64,000 bases of DNA. Source: Edolisoma coerulescens. Taxonomy: Eukaryota; Chordata; Aves; Passeriformes; Campephagidae. A program made the translations under genes and the position numbers. Of the stretch, positions 14,901 to 26,100 are shown piece by piece. A model generated the notes under the pieces. It made no database searches, was not told where the DNA came from, and saw only the letters and a list, made by a program, of their open reading frames with translations. The DNA lies in the NCBI GenBank assembly GCA_013397115.1, contig VWZW01006255.1:460084-524083 (forward strand). Reading direction: 5' to 3'. Each line of letters starts with the position of its first letter. The first letter of the stretch is position 1.

Positions 14901-17900
14901 GATTAATGTAAATGCAAATGAACACACTAGAGAGTTTAATATTCAGATCAGGGCCTTCATTTCTGCTAGAGGATGCTCAAGCTTCCAATCAGATCTGGAT
15001 TCCACAAAAAAGTGGTGTTAATGCTATGGAGCCAGATGTGCTTGGAGACGTGCACAAAAAGACACAGCACTCAGGGCAGAACACAGCATTCAAGGCAGAA
15101 GAAATGGCAAAGAAATGCACCAGGAATAATGGTAATACTGCTTGAAACAGAAGGTTTGGTCCTTTCTGCTCCAACTTACCAAAGTGGCTTCTTCAGACCA
15201 GTAGATACTGGCTTGTCAGAGTCAGGAGGGCAGCAGGAGCCCAGCGCCATTCCCACATCACCTGCAAGCCAGCGAGTGGGCAGCAGGGCTGCAGCCTTTC
15301 CTGATGCCTCCCGTTCGGTGCCGGCTGCGCAGGGAGGGGGCCGGCAAGCACCGCCAGCCCCATAAATCACCAGGCACCCAGCACAGTAAACCTGACCTCC
15401 CTTGCAAGGGAAATATAAATCAGTTTTACTAGCAGCTTCTGAAACAAAAACTAAACTCATGAAACTGTAAAAATGCCTCTTTAAACATCCTGTGCCCTGA
15501 ACAGACCACTGAAAGCCCTGTCAGGCTGAGGGAGAGCAAACAAGCTTTCCAAGAGATGAGACGCCTCATGGGTTGATGAACTGAGAAAAGGCATTTAAGA
15601 CTGAGCAGCTTCTTGCTGGCAGGCAGCACGACAGGGATATCTTTAGCACACAGTAAAGACAGAGCAGGGAATCAGGAAGAGTGAATTAGCCAGCATTAAT
15701 ACCATCATTTGTATGCAGTGTACTTCAAAGCACTCACAGTGCAGACAGCACCAGACACACACAAAATTACCCAAGTCTGAGGGAGAGCCAAGTACAGCAC
15801 ATTTGCTGGAGCCCACAGAGTAATGATCAGTGAGCTTGGATGGGACCCTCAGGGCCACCACTGCTCCACTGTTTAATGAGCTAGTGTGGGATGGCCATGC
15901 CAGGAGGACAGGGGCAAGTCCATAAAGGACAGAGGAAGGCTCACAAAGCAGAGCAGAGGTAGGAGCTCCTGGGTAGAGCCAAACTGGGACAGGACTCAGC
16001 AGGGGCACAGGGGAGGTGTACCTGCTCACATCTCAGCAAGAGTGCACCTGAGACCCATGGTAGGAAGGCTGCAGGGAGCAGTACAGCTGGGCAGAGGCTC
16101 TAGATGCCAGGGAAGCTGCTGGTGCCAGAAGTGCATGGGAACATGCACACATGTGGGATTAGGCCACCATTGCATGACATCCACAAACAGCTTTGAGAGG
16201 CTGGTCCCCTCTTCCTGGGGCAGGTGTATGGCCAGGCAGGGTCCTGGGGCTCCTTGCCACCACTGCCACCCACAGCCTGCCATGCCCAGGGAGGACATGT
16301 GACCAGCCCAGGAAGGACTGCTGCCATCACCGGTGCATCAGGCCAGCGAGGCAGCTTAGAGGGAGAGCCCAGGGACCAGCACTGGGAATGGATAAGTAGG
16401 GCTGCAGGAGCTCCAGTGAAGGGTTTTGGAGCCCAAGGATACAACACCCTACCTGTGCAACCAAAGGCTAGACAGGATGCTGGTTCCATGAGAGGCAATT
16501 ACACACAGCCGTGGGGAAAAACAGCATCAGCTGAGCCAAGTCCCTTCTGCCAGCTGCCTTTTTTTCCTGCAGATTTCTTGCTGTTTCTGCACTTGATAAC
16601 AGCAGAGGCTCGACAAGGAAACTTACGTGATCAGTGGCTGCTAATCAGCAAAGTTTCCAAAAGCTCCCTAAAGCCAAGAGGCAAGACTCGACAACTACTC
16701 TCTGCTGATGCTCAAGAGTGCACAGCTACACCTCTTTCTGCTGGCACCCCAAGGGGAAGTGGGCTGTAAACACACACAAGTCAGGCCTGCTTGCTCCTGT
16801 CTCACCTCTCCTACCATCTCAGGGCATAAGGGCAGGGCCAGCTGCCATATGTCAAGGAGAACCTCCTGCCACTCATGCCAATGGAGACCTGGATGTGGTC
16901 TTGGACTGATGGGTCCATCACTCTGCAGGAAGGAGAAGAATCCCATGAGACCACCCCAAAAGTTTATTAACCTCATGTTTCAAATAGCACCGGATAACAT
17001 CTCTGTGCAGAAGAGAAACAGAGCCTGTGTTGCTGGAGGCAGCACAGCAGAGACCTACCTTTGGGCATAATGCGATGCATTGCAACTGACAGGAAGAAGA
17101 TGGAGTCGCTGTAGTAGGTCCCCGATCCAGCGCTGAAGTGTTTCTGCATGGCCTCAACGATGGGAAACAGCTTTTCTGTCAGCTCATTCACATCATGGAC
17201 TATTACCTGGCAGAGACACCAGAAACACCGCTCAGCTGCCGCTTCTGGGGACAGGCCCAGCTCCAGCAGCCTCTGCTCAGCCCCAACCAGCACAGGGCGA
17301 GGGGGAGGCTGTTAAAGCACAAATAGTGCTGGTGGCACTGCAGCTGCACAAAGGGGCCTGGCTGCCCCAGCCCCTGCACATCCTCTTGACACAACAACCA
17401 GTCAAGTGCAGGAAAAGGAGAAAGGACTTTTACAGCCATTTTGTGTAAGGTGAGCAGAGACTTGAATCCCCTCACCCAACCAAGTGTGTTCCATGTTTTG
17501 GGCTATTTCTCTGGTCTGTTCCCACTGCCTGATGCAAGAACATATCTGGTCTCCCATATGGAGTGCATCAGAAGAGGCGACAGTTTGCTCCAGGCTCTGG
17601 TATCCTGCTGATTAGAGCCAAGCCAGACCACGTCACCCACCCTGAGGACCAAGGCTGCTCCCTGCTACAGAGGCAGGCTGTGACAGGGCCAGGGACGCAG
17701 CCCGGATTTCCTGCTCCTCAGCCCGGCATGGAGGCAAGCTCTGCAGCACGTCCCGCCGGGGCTGCAGGGGGAAAGGGAGGACAGGCCGCAGCACGCTGAT
17801 GAAAATCCAAACATCAGGAGCTACAGCTATTTCTGTAGATGGATGTCAGCCTGCCTGTGCTGGAGCTTTGCTGGTGCTCAGCCAGCACTGCTCTGCATCC

Positions 17901-20900
17901 CTCAGCCCTGCGGGAGCCCATGCACCAGCACGGGCCCTGGCACGCCTGCGCCAGCCACGGCTATGTCCCAGAAACAGGAGCAACCCCAAATGCACCTTGT
18001 CAGCTACTGAAATTTTACAAGCTTATAATTTATTTTGGTCAAAGTCCAATGAACAGGAACTTTCATGCAGCTCGTTATACCCACAGAAGGATACAGGTCA
18101 CTGAATCACACAAGATAATGAGAGGGATTTTCAGGATAATTAAGAGAGACGAGGGACATGACCCCAGTGCAGATAAGGGGGAGTACAGGAACTTGAGTGT
18201 GGAGACTCGAGGTCCTGCCGCCTTCTTCAGGTCAGGGAAAGCAGGGAAAGCCCCGTTGGAACTAAAGTCCAGTGAGGACATGACATTGCAGCAGTACTTG
18301 AATTTTGGATAGGGGAACCTATCCTCCTTGTTTGAGGGATGCCAAGACACTTCCACAAGTTTGCCCTGCCTTCAGCAGGGAACTCAAACCACAATCTTTG
18401 TAGGTCCTTTTCAAACTAAACTATTTCAATGGTTCTATGGTTTCACTTCTTTTCCCTACTAAAACTTCATCTGCTTAAGAACAAGGGGCCCTGCACTATA
18501 CACTTAAAACATGCAGGATAGAGCCCTTGCTTTTTAATTTTTTTTTCAATTAAAAGAAAACCTAAACCAAGCCAAATGCTTCAGAGGAGAAGGTGGCTCT
18601 GGAGCTTGTGCTGGTGCAATGACCATCCTCTCTATGGGGTGCACAAGGGGCTGCTTCGATGCCCAGCAAGGGGGGTGCAGAGATGGAGGCAGTGAGCAGT
18701 CTGGAAGTTCTTCCTTCCACAGCTTCTTGCAGAACACATTGCCCAGACCAAAGCGCTCTCACAGCAGAGAGGAGCTCACTGGAAGCAGGGTTGTGCTTGT
18801 GGCACCGTGGTACGCTGAACATGGCAAGGTGATGGGCCTGCCCTGGCACTGGCCAGGATAGCTGAGCCCATGGCAGGGCACCGCTGGAGATCAGGCACAG
18901 CTGAGTCCCTATGGTCCCGTCCTGGGGAGGGCACCCGAAACACCCACGCTTGGCCCCAGCCCTTGCCATCAGCCGGGTGCTGTGGAGCCCTCGCGCAGGC
19001 TCTGTGGCCAGCACGGCCCTCGGCAGGGCGGCCCTGCTGCTGCTGTCCCAGCTGCTGGGCTCCGAGCCAAGGCCTGCAGCAGAACAGCAGGAAAAACACA
19101 GAACAACGTGTACCAGGAAAGTGCATTGGGAGAGCTCATCAGGAGCCACACCTGGCTTTGGATAGCACAGCACAGTCCCCAAGACACTGCAGGGGAGGAA
19201 ACTGTCACTGGTACCATGAGGCAGCACCTCGCCCCGGCCCTGCTGAGCTGCGTGGTTGGTTGTGTCATTGCAGTGACACCGGCTGCGCCGAGCACGACAG
19301 CAGCCACCCCAGGTGACCAAACAAGCAAACCACCACTACTCTGCAGGTGCAAAGACATTGACAGCCTGTGCATGGAACTGAGCACCACCAGCACGGGAAT
19401 GTACGATGCACTGCTCCCAGCCCAGCTCGGCTCGGTCTGGCTGGACTGGAGAAGCATGGAAGAGAAATACAGCACCTGTAGCCACCCTTCTGCATCCAGC
19501 AAAGGCAGCCTGAGGTGTGTACAGTACGTAGGAAGAGGGGAAAAACGTCAAACCAATTCCAGTCACCTCTGAAGTGAGCACACTGCCAAGCACCAGTGGA
19601 CAGAAGTTATGGGAGAGATACTCCTGAAATTCCAGACACAGCATCATCTGCCTTCCCACTCCTGCCAAAGAAAACAGGAAAACGTGTCTTTTGCCCACCC
19701 TTTTGTATTTCTGCAAAGCAAACTCCTGAACAGCTGAATTTTGCTCCCACAGCCACAGGCCAGGCTGCCTCTCTGGGACTGTGAGGGCTTCCTCCTTTCC
19801 CACTGCTGACTTAAGCACAGCTTGTTGATCTGCTGCTAATTTTGTACTTCGTTATTTATTTGTGTAACAGCTTTTAGTAAATCCCTGTAGGTAAATCCGA
19901 CCATGTTTGCTGAGAACATTAAGAAAAATAAGTTCTAGGGGTTTCCCGTGCAAACACAGTTTTACAAACACATGTCCCAAACTGATAAAAGACCTTTTCT
20001 ATTGATTCACTAGGAAGAAACAACCTGCATTTCTTTTCCCTTTAACTTTCCCTCCTTCCCACGTCGGGTATCCCGCAGATCTCCACAAGTATGGCGTGAT
20101 GGCAGCCCAGTTACAGCCACCCCAGCAGCATCCCTCGTGGGGCTCATCTGAACAGGGAACCAGGATGAGCAGAGAGCCGAAGGCGTAGTTCCTGTTGTGG
20201 CAGGGAAACGGAATCAATAAGCGATAGGAGTCGCACAAGGAGTCGCAGCACACAGCCCGGAGTGGCAGGAAACGGGGCGAGCCGGGGCTCTCTGCAAGCA
20301 CAGTGGCGGCCAAGGCCGGCCCAGGCTCGCTGCCCGGCACCTCCCGCTAGTCGGGGGCCGGGAGAGGCTGCAGAGGTCCCCCTGCCCCCGCGTGCGGGAC
20401 ACAAAGCCCCGGTAAGAGCCCCCCGAGGCCCCGCACGGGCAGCACGGCCGCGGGCCGGGTCCTCCCTCCGCCTCCCGGCCGCACACGCGGAGCACGAGCT
20501 CCCTCTGCCGCCGCCGCCCGGCCGCGCTCCCGGCTGCACATCTGGGACACATCTGCACGGCCAGCGGGAGCGGGGACGCCACGCAGCGACTGCCCACGGC
20601 CGGACAGCCCTGCCCTGCCCTGCCGGGAGGGTCCGGGGCCTACGCTGCTCCCACGCACCCACCGCCTGCACCCCACAGCCCCTCTGCCCTCGCTCTCCGC
20701 GCACTGGCCCCGGGCTGCAGCCGGCTGCTTCAGTCTCCAGGAGACTTTGAAAGTTACTGAATCTGCCTAGGGAGAGAGAAGAGCTGCCCACAACCTTCCC
20801 CAAAGGTTAAGATCCATGTCTGACTCTGAGCTTCACTTGTACCAGAGCAGCCAACTGATCCCAGCTTTGCTAGGATGTGAGGGCAAGGGCAGCTCCAAAA

Positions 20901-23055
20901 GCAGGGCCTGAATTGCTTCCTTATGAAGAAAAAGTAAACTTCAGGGGGTTTTATCAGTCCTGCCTCAGTGGCTCCAGCTGCCCCCTGAGCACTTTATCAA
21001 GCCTTATCTCTGGGCCTGTGCTAGGAAAACAGTGTAAGAACCAGGAGAGTGTTCTGCACACACCAAGAGAAGCAGGAAACAAGAGGTCTCAGGATGGAGA
21101 TGGGTTACTGCTCGAGCTAGCTGAGCATCAGGATCAATCACCTTCAACATTAACAGCAGTACCAAAAGTCCAAGGTAGGCAGAAGTTCCCTCCTGGTAAA
21201 GAAGAGGAATGGGATAGGCTACAGCAAGAATAAAGAGGTGCTGTCACCTGCTGGCATTCCAGAAACTGGCACAGGATTAGGGGCAAGGCTGCATGCTTGG
21301 GAAGCAGAACAGCCTCTGCTCTGTACCTAAAAGCAGAGAAATGGACTAATCCAAAATGTACTGCCAACCATATGCTAGCCAGTGAAACCAAGATACATCA
21401 GGCTCTGCCAGAAAAGAGGGAAGAAGCTGTCCCACTGAGCAGATCTCAGTGAGATCTCATCTGAGTCCTCCAGATCATGCTGCCTACTTACAAACCAGGA
21501 GATCAGTTCTGGTGCCAGACATACTCCAGGTTTCACTGTGACTCCACAGGCACCTACAGCCAGGGGCCCATCCACAACAGATAAATCACTTCACACCTCT
21601 GATTCCAACTCCCAGCCCATGTTGCCCTGGAGAAGTGAGGCTGGCAAGGCTGCCTGCAGAGAAGTTTGTTTCCCAGAGGGGCAGATGACAGTAAGGCAGC
21701 CGCACACACAAAGGGGTGACTGCAAGGGATGTGCACACCATGGTGGCCTGGGGGTCCTCCCACTCCAGGGGACGTAATACCACAAAGCTGAGCTGCACTG
21801 CTGCACCACATCAGCACTGCACCAGCATGGGGCAGTCAGTCCATCCCACTTGGAGTGCAGGAATCCTGAGGGAGCTGTGCACACCCTCCAGACAGCCAGG
21901 CACTGCTGCATGGTGTGGATGTCCGATCATGGGTACATGACCTGACTGAGGGCCAGCACAAGGAAAGGGCTTGTTTAAAGAAAATGAGTGGTAAGATTAT
22001 TTACCAGGAAAGTGTCTGTATGAACAATGTTAAAGTTATAACTTGAAGTGTATCTTGGCAGAGTCCAGCTAATATGAAATACAGGAAATACAAGCAATAA
22101 AAGTTACAGCAGGACTAGAGGACACTTTCAAGCAATGCTCTGCAGCAGCACCTCAGGACAGGGGAGTCTGAGTTACCTGGAATCTCTGAACTTAACACCC
22201 CTCCAGTTTACAGACACCCGTTTAATGCGAAGAACAGCCTGACTTTACATGAACTGCACCGGCTATTTTTGGGAGGCAGAACCGTTTCCCTAGCAGGAGG
22301 AACATTCGCATGTGGATGCTCTCCAGCCTCTGCAGGCTCTCCACTCCTGCTCTCAAGAGCCACTAGCAGCAGGCCAACCTCCTCTTCTGATCGGGAAGCC
22401 ATCGAGATACAAACACACGTGCTCCTTGTGTCGAGATGCTGAAAGCAGGACTACCAACAGGGTCCGTAGGAGAGCAGCACTGCTCAGAGCAACCGCTCCT
22501 CTCCAGCTCAGGTGGTGCGCCGGAGGTGTTCCCAGACCACGCTGCTGCCCAGTCCCAGCTGAGAATCCCTGGGCTGCACCGGGACACCTCGCCGCAGGCA
22601 GCAGCGGTGGGGACGCAGAACAAGCCCCTCAAGATTCCCGAGACTGGGGAGCACTGGGAGCTTCCCCTGCAGAGAGTGGGAGCGAACCGCTCTGCTGGGA
22701 GCTGGCACATGGGCTGGTAGTTGCGGGAGTTCCTTCCCGCTGACTGCTGTTCCCAGTGTCCCGCGGGAAGATCACAGAGGACGCCCCGGCAGAGCCCCCC
22801 GCTCGCTCCCCGCGGGCCCGGCCCGCCCCTCGGCCCCCCGCGCACCTGGTGGCGGAAGGCGGCGCCGCGCAGCAGGTCCCGCAGCAGCCCGAGGCCGATG
22901 TCCCGGCTGGCGCCCTCGGTGACGAGGTGGAGGTGCAGCACATCGGCGGCGCCCAGGCGGCCGTGCCGCAGCAGCGAGCGCAGCGCCGCCTGCGCCTTGG
23001 CGCGGAGCGCGGGGCTGCGCTCCGCCTTGGTGAACATGAACAGGAGGTGCAGCCT
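2821..23055 (-). CDS. XXYLT1: Xyloside xylosyltransferase 1, partial (three coding exons; both ends missing)
   Basis: The CDS joins 23,055-22,846, 17,206-17,059 and 2,953-2,821, read right to left, for about 163 residues. It encodes a GT8-type glycosyltransferase of the ER that transfers xylose from UDP-xylose in alpha-1,3 linkage to the xylose-glucose disaccharide on EGF repeats, including those of Notch (family knowledge). The joined protein has the segments LHLLFMFTKAE, KLFPIVEAMQKHFSAG, TYYSDSIFFLSVAMHRIMPK and EITRIIQVDLDLKYK, which I recognise from vertebrate XXYLT1. The Asp-Leu-Asp at residues 128-130 of the joined fragment is the expected metal/UDP-sugar DxD motif. Phases agree at both joins (0, then 1). 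The family is about 390 residues long. The C-terminal half lies left of the window, and the N-terminal cytosolic tail plus signal anchor is not found upstream of about 23,060. Assignment is firm; the 5' end is unresolved. Confidence 0.94.
5524..5755. repeat. Duplicated intronic segment, copy A
   Basis: This segment of about 230 bp aligns along its length with 8,909-9,150 in the same orientation. Shared landmarks are 'cagagggtgct', 'gccaggcagggatgccag', 'gtttatttacacaaacatg' and 'ctccatcctgcccttcatta'. By eye most positions agree. It could be a local duplication inside XXYLT1 intron 2 or two members of an interspersed family I do not recognise. Confidence 0.75.
6779..6885 (+). mobile_element. 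CR1 retroposon 3' fragment
   Basis: The segment runs through 'gagcaacctgatctacc', 'cctgtccatggcagggggg' and 'ggtcccttccaacccaaacc' and ends with 'cttctatga', matching the 3' end of avian CR1 LINEs. It is 5'-truncated as usual for CR1, and its sense strand is the window plus strand, opposite to XXYLT1. Confidence 0.85.
7924..8000 (-). mobile_element. CR1 retroposon 3' fragment, inverted
   Basis: The plus strand reads 'catagaatcatggaattg', 'taggttggaaaagaccttt' and 'agatcattgagtcc', then 'tgttaacctggcac'. This is the reverse complement of a CR1 3' end with its terminal octamer. The element points in the same direction as XXYLT1 and is truncated. The right boundary is approximate. Confidence 0.85.
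8909..9150. repeat. Duplicated intronic segment, copy B
   Basis: This is the second copy of the segment at 5,524-5,755, about 3.4 kb away and in the same orientation. It has a few small indels, such as a CAG-rich insertion near 8,950. Similarity fades after 'agaggctccctgggtttgg'. Ends are approximate. Confidence 0.75.
17059..17206 (-). CDS. XXYLT1: XXYLT1 coding exon 2
   Basis: The exon is 148 bp, starting VIVHDVNELTEK and ending AMHRIMPK plus one base. The acceptor is CTGCCAG and the donor AAAG|GTAGGT. It carries the KLFPIVEAMQKHFSAG and YYSDSIFFLSVAMHRIMPK blocks of the glycosyltransferase fold, which are strongly conserved in vertebrate XXYLT1. Phase in is 0 and phase out is 1. Confidence 0.95.
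18350..18446 (+). mobile_element. Degenerate CR1 3' fragment
   Basis: The block 'ttcagcagggaactcaaacc', 'taggtccttttcaaact' and 'caatggttctatgg' follows the CR1 3'-end order with many substitutions, which suggests an old insertion in XXYLT1 intron 1. Boundaries are approximate. Confidence 0.6.
20250..20720. promoter_or_regulatory. Intragenic CpG island in XXYLT1 intron 1
   Basis: About 470 bp is very rich in G+C with many CpG dinucleotides, including clusters of ccg/cgg around 20,330-20,600, in surroundings where CpG is much scarcer. It lies 2.1 kb downstream of the first visible XXYLT1 exon and 3 kb upstream of exon 2. Such islands usually mark promoters or regulatory elements (established knowledge). 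Whether this one drives an alternative XXYLT1 transcript or an antisense RNA cannot be told from the sequence. The frames across it do not resemble the missing XXYLT1 N-terminus. Confidence 0.6.
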
Positions 23056-23100
23056 GCAGGGCGGGACGCGGCCGGGCCGGGCCGCTCCTGGACAACGACA
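22780..23100 (-). promoter_or_regulatory. XXYLT1: CpG-rich 5' region of XXYLT1 (island over the first visible exon)
   Basis: G+C- and CpG-dense sequence covers the first visible coding exon and stops abruptly at about 23,095, where moderately AT-rich DNA begins. A CpG island is expected at the XXYLT1 promoter. No TATA box or start site can be placed. The sharp right edge may mark lost sequence rather than a natural end of the island. Confidence 0.5.
22846..23055 (-). CDS. XXYLT1: XXYLT1 first visible coding exon (5' boundary uncertain)
   Basis: About 70 codons run from RLHLLFMFTKAERS to LLRGAAFRHQ and end at a CAG|GTGCG donor. The join to exon 2 is phase 0 (Q then V). The frame stays open further right to about 23,121 but contains no ATG and no membrane anchor. 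The only in-frame ATG is the Met inside LLFMF at about 23,036-23,038, which is too internal to be the normal start. A CTGCAG trinucleotide context at about 23,054-23,059 could be an acceptor, so the true upper boundary could be an intron, a longer exon or an assembly join. The stretch is very GC- and CpG-rich. Confidence 0.8.
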
Positions 23101-26100
23101 GACTACAGAAACGACAGGCAAGTTTTACATACAAAGTCTACAGCCGTACATAACGCGAAGGAGGGCGGGGTATACAGTCTGTACAGTTACAGCTTAAAGG
23201 GGAAAGGGTTTTTTACATTTTACTGCTGGAATGCTTAAAAAACACCGAGTACAGAGGAACGCGCGGAGAGAAAAATAAAAGTTCATTGTTTCGGAGAGAG
23301 TAACGTCTCTGCTTGAGGAAACGATGATTTCTTGGCGATTTCTGTCAAAACATGGAAAACTTAGGATTCTAACAGAAAAATGAGTGGAATTTTTCCTCCT
23401 CTATCATCTCCTTCCATGGGAAGAGAAACAAGAAAATACCGTATGCAGAAAGATAAAGCAAGCATATGAAAGGGGATATACCAAAGTGGTACACTCATCC
23501 TTTTCCCCAGTAGTGCCTTTCCAGAGTTGTCCCTGTTTTAAAACTGTGCCTTTGTGTAAGCACAGCAGCAAGGCATGCTGGCTGTCAGGCTGCACAAGCC
23601 ATGAACTCTAACTTGGGAAAAAGTGTCCATAATGAATGGGCAGAGATCGTAGCCTGAAAAATCTATTCTCAAAATACTTTGTGTATTAAAGAATCAGAAT
23701 AATCAGCTCAGTCCTTTGGACAGTGTGAAAATATCACTTCCTTTTTACTTACATATTATTATTTGTAGTTTCATCAAATGGAAGTTTCATAGTCACTGTG
23801 TTATTTGAGATTCTCAAGATGAAGCAGCAGAGGTAACATCCACAATTTAAAACAGATGGCTGCAGAGAAGCACCAAAGTCCTGGCAACATGGCATCAACC
23901 CTCTGCTTGTTCTAGTTCTCACCTTTTTAGTTTAGTGCTACAAAGTTTTGCTCTATGCAGGAGACCTAGTAATTTGGACAACACATGTGTACTGATGTCA
24001 TAATGCAAAACAGGAGAAACTTCCTCTTGTATAGGGGATTTGCTGACAGCAGTTGGAAGGTCTGGTTGCATTTTCTAAAACTATTTCAGCTTATTATAAA
24101 AACAGGTTAAATATAAAACCCCACAGAGTGAAAAATGCAGTATTAATACAGGATCCTTTAGCACTCTAACATTAAAAGCCATGAATAGTACAATCCAGAA
24201 TCTCCAAAATCAGTGGAAAGACTGCCACTGGTATCAGTGACTTCTTGGATTAGGTCTTAATGGGCAGAGAGCCTGAAGTCCACAATGTACTAATGAGCAC
24301 CTGGAACACACATCTGTCAGATTGCAAAGTGGGCTGTTTGTGAAAGCAAAGAAAAACCTCTACCCTCTACTGCCTTCACCCAAATTCGAGTGAACAAATT
24401 CCAACTGTCTAACACAAGTAGTGGCATAATTCAGTATGATAATTCAGAAATTTAAGTTTATATGCACTGTACTGACATTAACATAAAACATGAAACCTTA
24501 TGACCAGTCAAAACAATTGATACCACTAATGAGCCACCACAGACACTATTTTAATCAACATGCAATGGACATAAGTTACACCTCTGAAATCAAGATGCAT
24601 TAGAATGTATGTTGACTTCCTCAACATTTGTTGTTTCAAGAGACTTTTGGAACACATGATCTATAAATAGGAAAGATATTATACTAAGGTTCAATGGGCT
24701 AATATAGAAAATTACTAAAAATCCATATGAAAGATGGTTTTAAAATGTGTTAGGAATCCTCTGCTTTGTCCCTCACCAATTAAAACCTACTATATTTCAT
24801 ACCTACAGAGAAACATGAACCGGAATTGAACCTTTCCATTGCCTGGTACAAAGTAGATGTTAGCCCACAATGGAACCTTACCGCCTACTATTCCACTTAG
24901 ATTCACTTTGTAATAGAAATGGAATTTCCTAATATTACTGAGCAGAAGATTAACATGAGTCAAAACTCGATATGGAATCCAGATCTTCAGAGCCGTGGTG
25001 ATAATCACATTACTGGTGGCTGAATCCTGTGAGTCACAGAGGCCCTGCAACGCTGAGCCTGCCAGAGCCTGGTGAGACGAAGCCATCAATGCATTCCACA
25101 TAATTCAATGGTACATTAATTTCTGCTGATGAGCAACATGTTACCATTGCACCTGACCTGAAAAAGGCTTTAACTGAGTGCAGTTATACTGGACATCCTA
25201 TCATACCTGAAAGGAGGGGGGAACAAGGCTGCAAGTGACAAGGATCAGAAGTGACACACCTACTCCCTGCACCTCAGTGCTCCTGACAAGTCACACAACC
25301 TGTCAATCAGGTGTGTGATTCATCCCTTAGCATAGACAGATTGATACTGTTTCCCAGACAGATGAGAGTCAGGAATGCAATACATGGATCTGAAGAGCTA
25401 CAGGGAAGCAACTTCTTAGTCTAGAGAAGTCATCCTGCAAAATTCGTCCCAGAGGTTGTGTGGCTAGGGAAGAAATCACCAGTGGAGATTTGAAATAAGT
25501 GTCTCAGACCTTTTTTCCAGCAGCCTGGACTGAGACAACAATTATGCTATTAAGCTTTAGGCAGCTTTACATTCCAGCCAATCACACTAAACACTGCCTG
25601 CCAGCCAGGCTGGGAAAGACAAACATTTAGAAAAACCTATGTCTATGGTGCATATTATGCAGTCGTATCTTACATTGTCCCATCTGTACACACCAGGAAT
25701 CTTACTTTTGCTAAGATCTACTAAAACACCCATTTGCTGGTAAATACTGCTGATTAGGAAGTATATTATCATTTCATAGCTATTTAAAAACCAGCTTACT
25801 AAAAATCACTGCTTACGGTTCATATCCTTAAATTTCTTATTCAGACTAAATGCACACTTTAAATGGGCAGAATCTGCTTTTCCTACCATAATTAGACCAC
25901 ATACAAAGCAAGAACTATCTTGTAAGATTCTTCTGCTTGGAAATAAAATCCACTGGACAATTCTACAACACTACTAATTTTGTAGCAATAATAATATGCA
26001 GATTTGATACATTATTATACATTTGATACAAAATTATAAATGTTTGAAATACCTTCTTAAAATTTAACATGCCAGAAAGTTTACTATAGTTTACAGATTT

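Larger units (their letters stand above)
2954..17058 (-). other. XXYLT1: XXYLT1 intron 2 (about 14.1 kb)
   Basis: This is GC-rich intronic DNA between coding exons 2 and 3. It holds CR1 remnants at about 6,779-6,885 and 7,924-8,000 and two copies of a segment of about 235 bp at about 5,524-5,755 and 8,909-9,150. The long open frames, including one of 262 codons at 13,034-13,822, have no family resemblance I recognise and are treated as chance. No other gene is supported. Confidence 0.85.
17207..22845 (-). other. XXYLT1: XXYLT1 intron 1 (about 5.6 kb)
   Basis: This intron lies between the first visible exon and exon 2. It contains a degenerate CR1 3' end at about 18,350-18,446 and a CpG island at about 20,250-20,720. 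Open frames of 250 codons at 18,562-19,320 and 219 codons at 20,144-20,803 (minus) show no recognisable domain. No coding gene is supported. Confidence 0.8.

Noticed and set aside
18562..19320. 252-codon open frame on the minus strand, with open frames on the other strand too
   Set aside because: Several overlapping open frames on both strands point to low stop-codon density rather than a gene. The translation resembles no family I know.
20144..20803. Alanine/arginine/glycine-rich frames over the intron 1 CpG island, considered as the missing XXYLT1 N-terminus
   Set aside because: The position is downstream of the first visible exon, and no hydrophobic anchor or recalled XXYLT1 N-terminal residues are present.
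22363..22845. Continuation of the XXYLT1 exon 1 frame past the CAG|GTGCG site
   Set aside because: The residues after FRHQ lose XXYLT1 similarity, while exon 2 at 17,206 continues it in phase. This is intron.
23274..23279. AATAAA on the plus strand near the XXYLT1 5' end
   Set aside because: No plus-strand gene precedes it, so it is probably chance in A-rich sequence.
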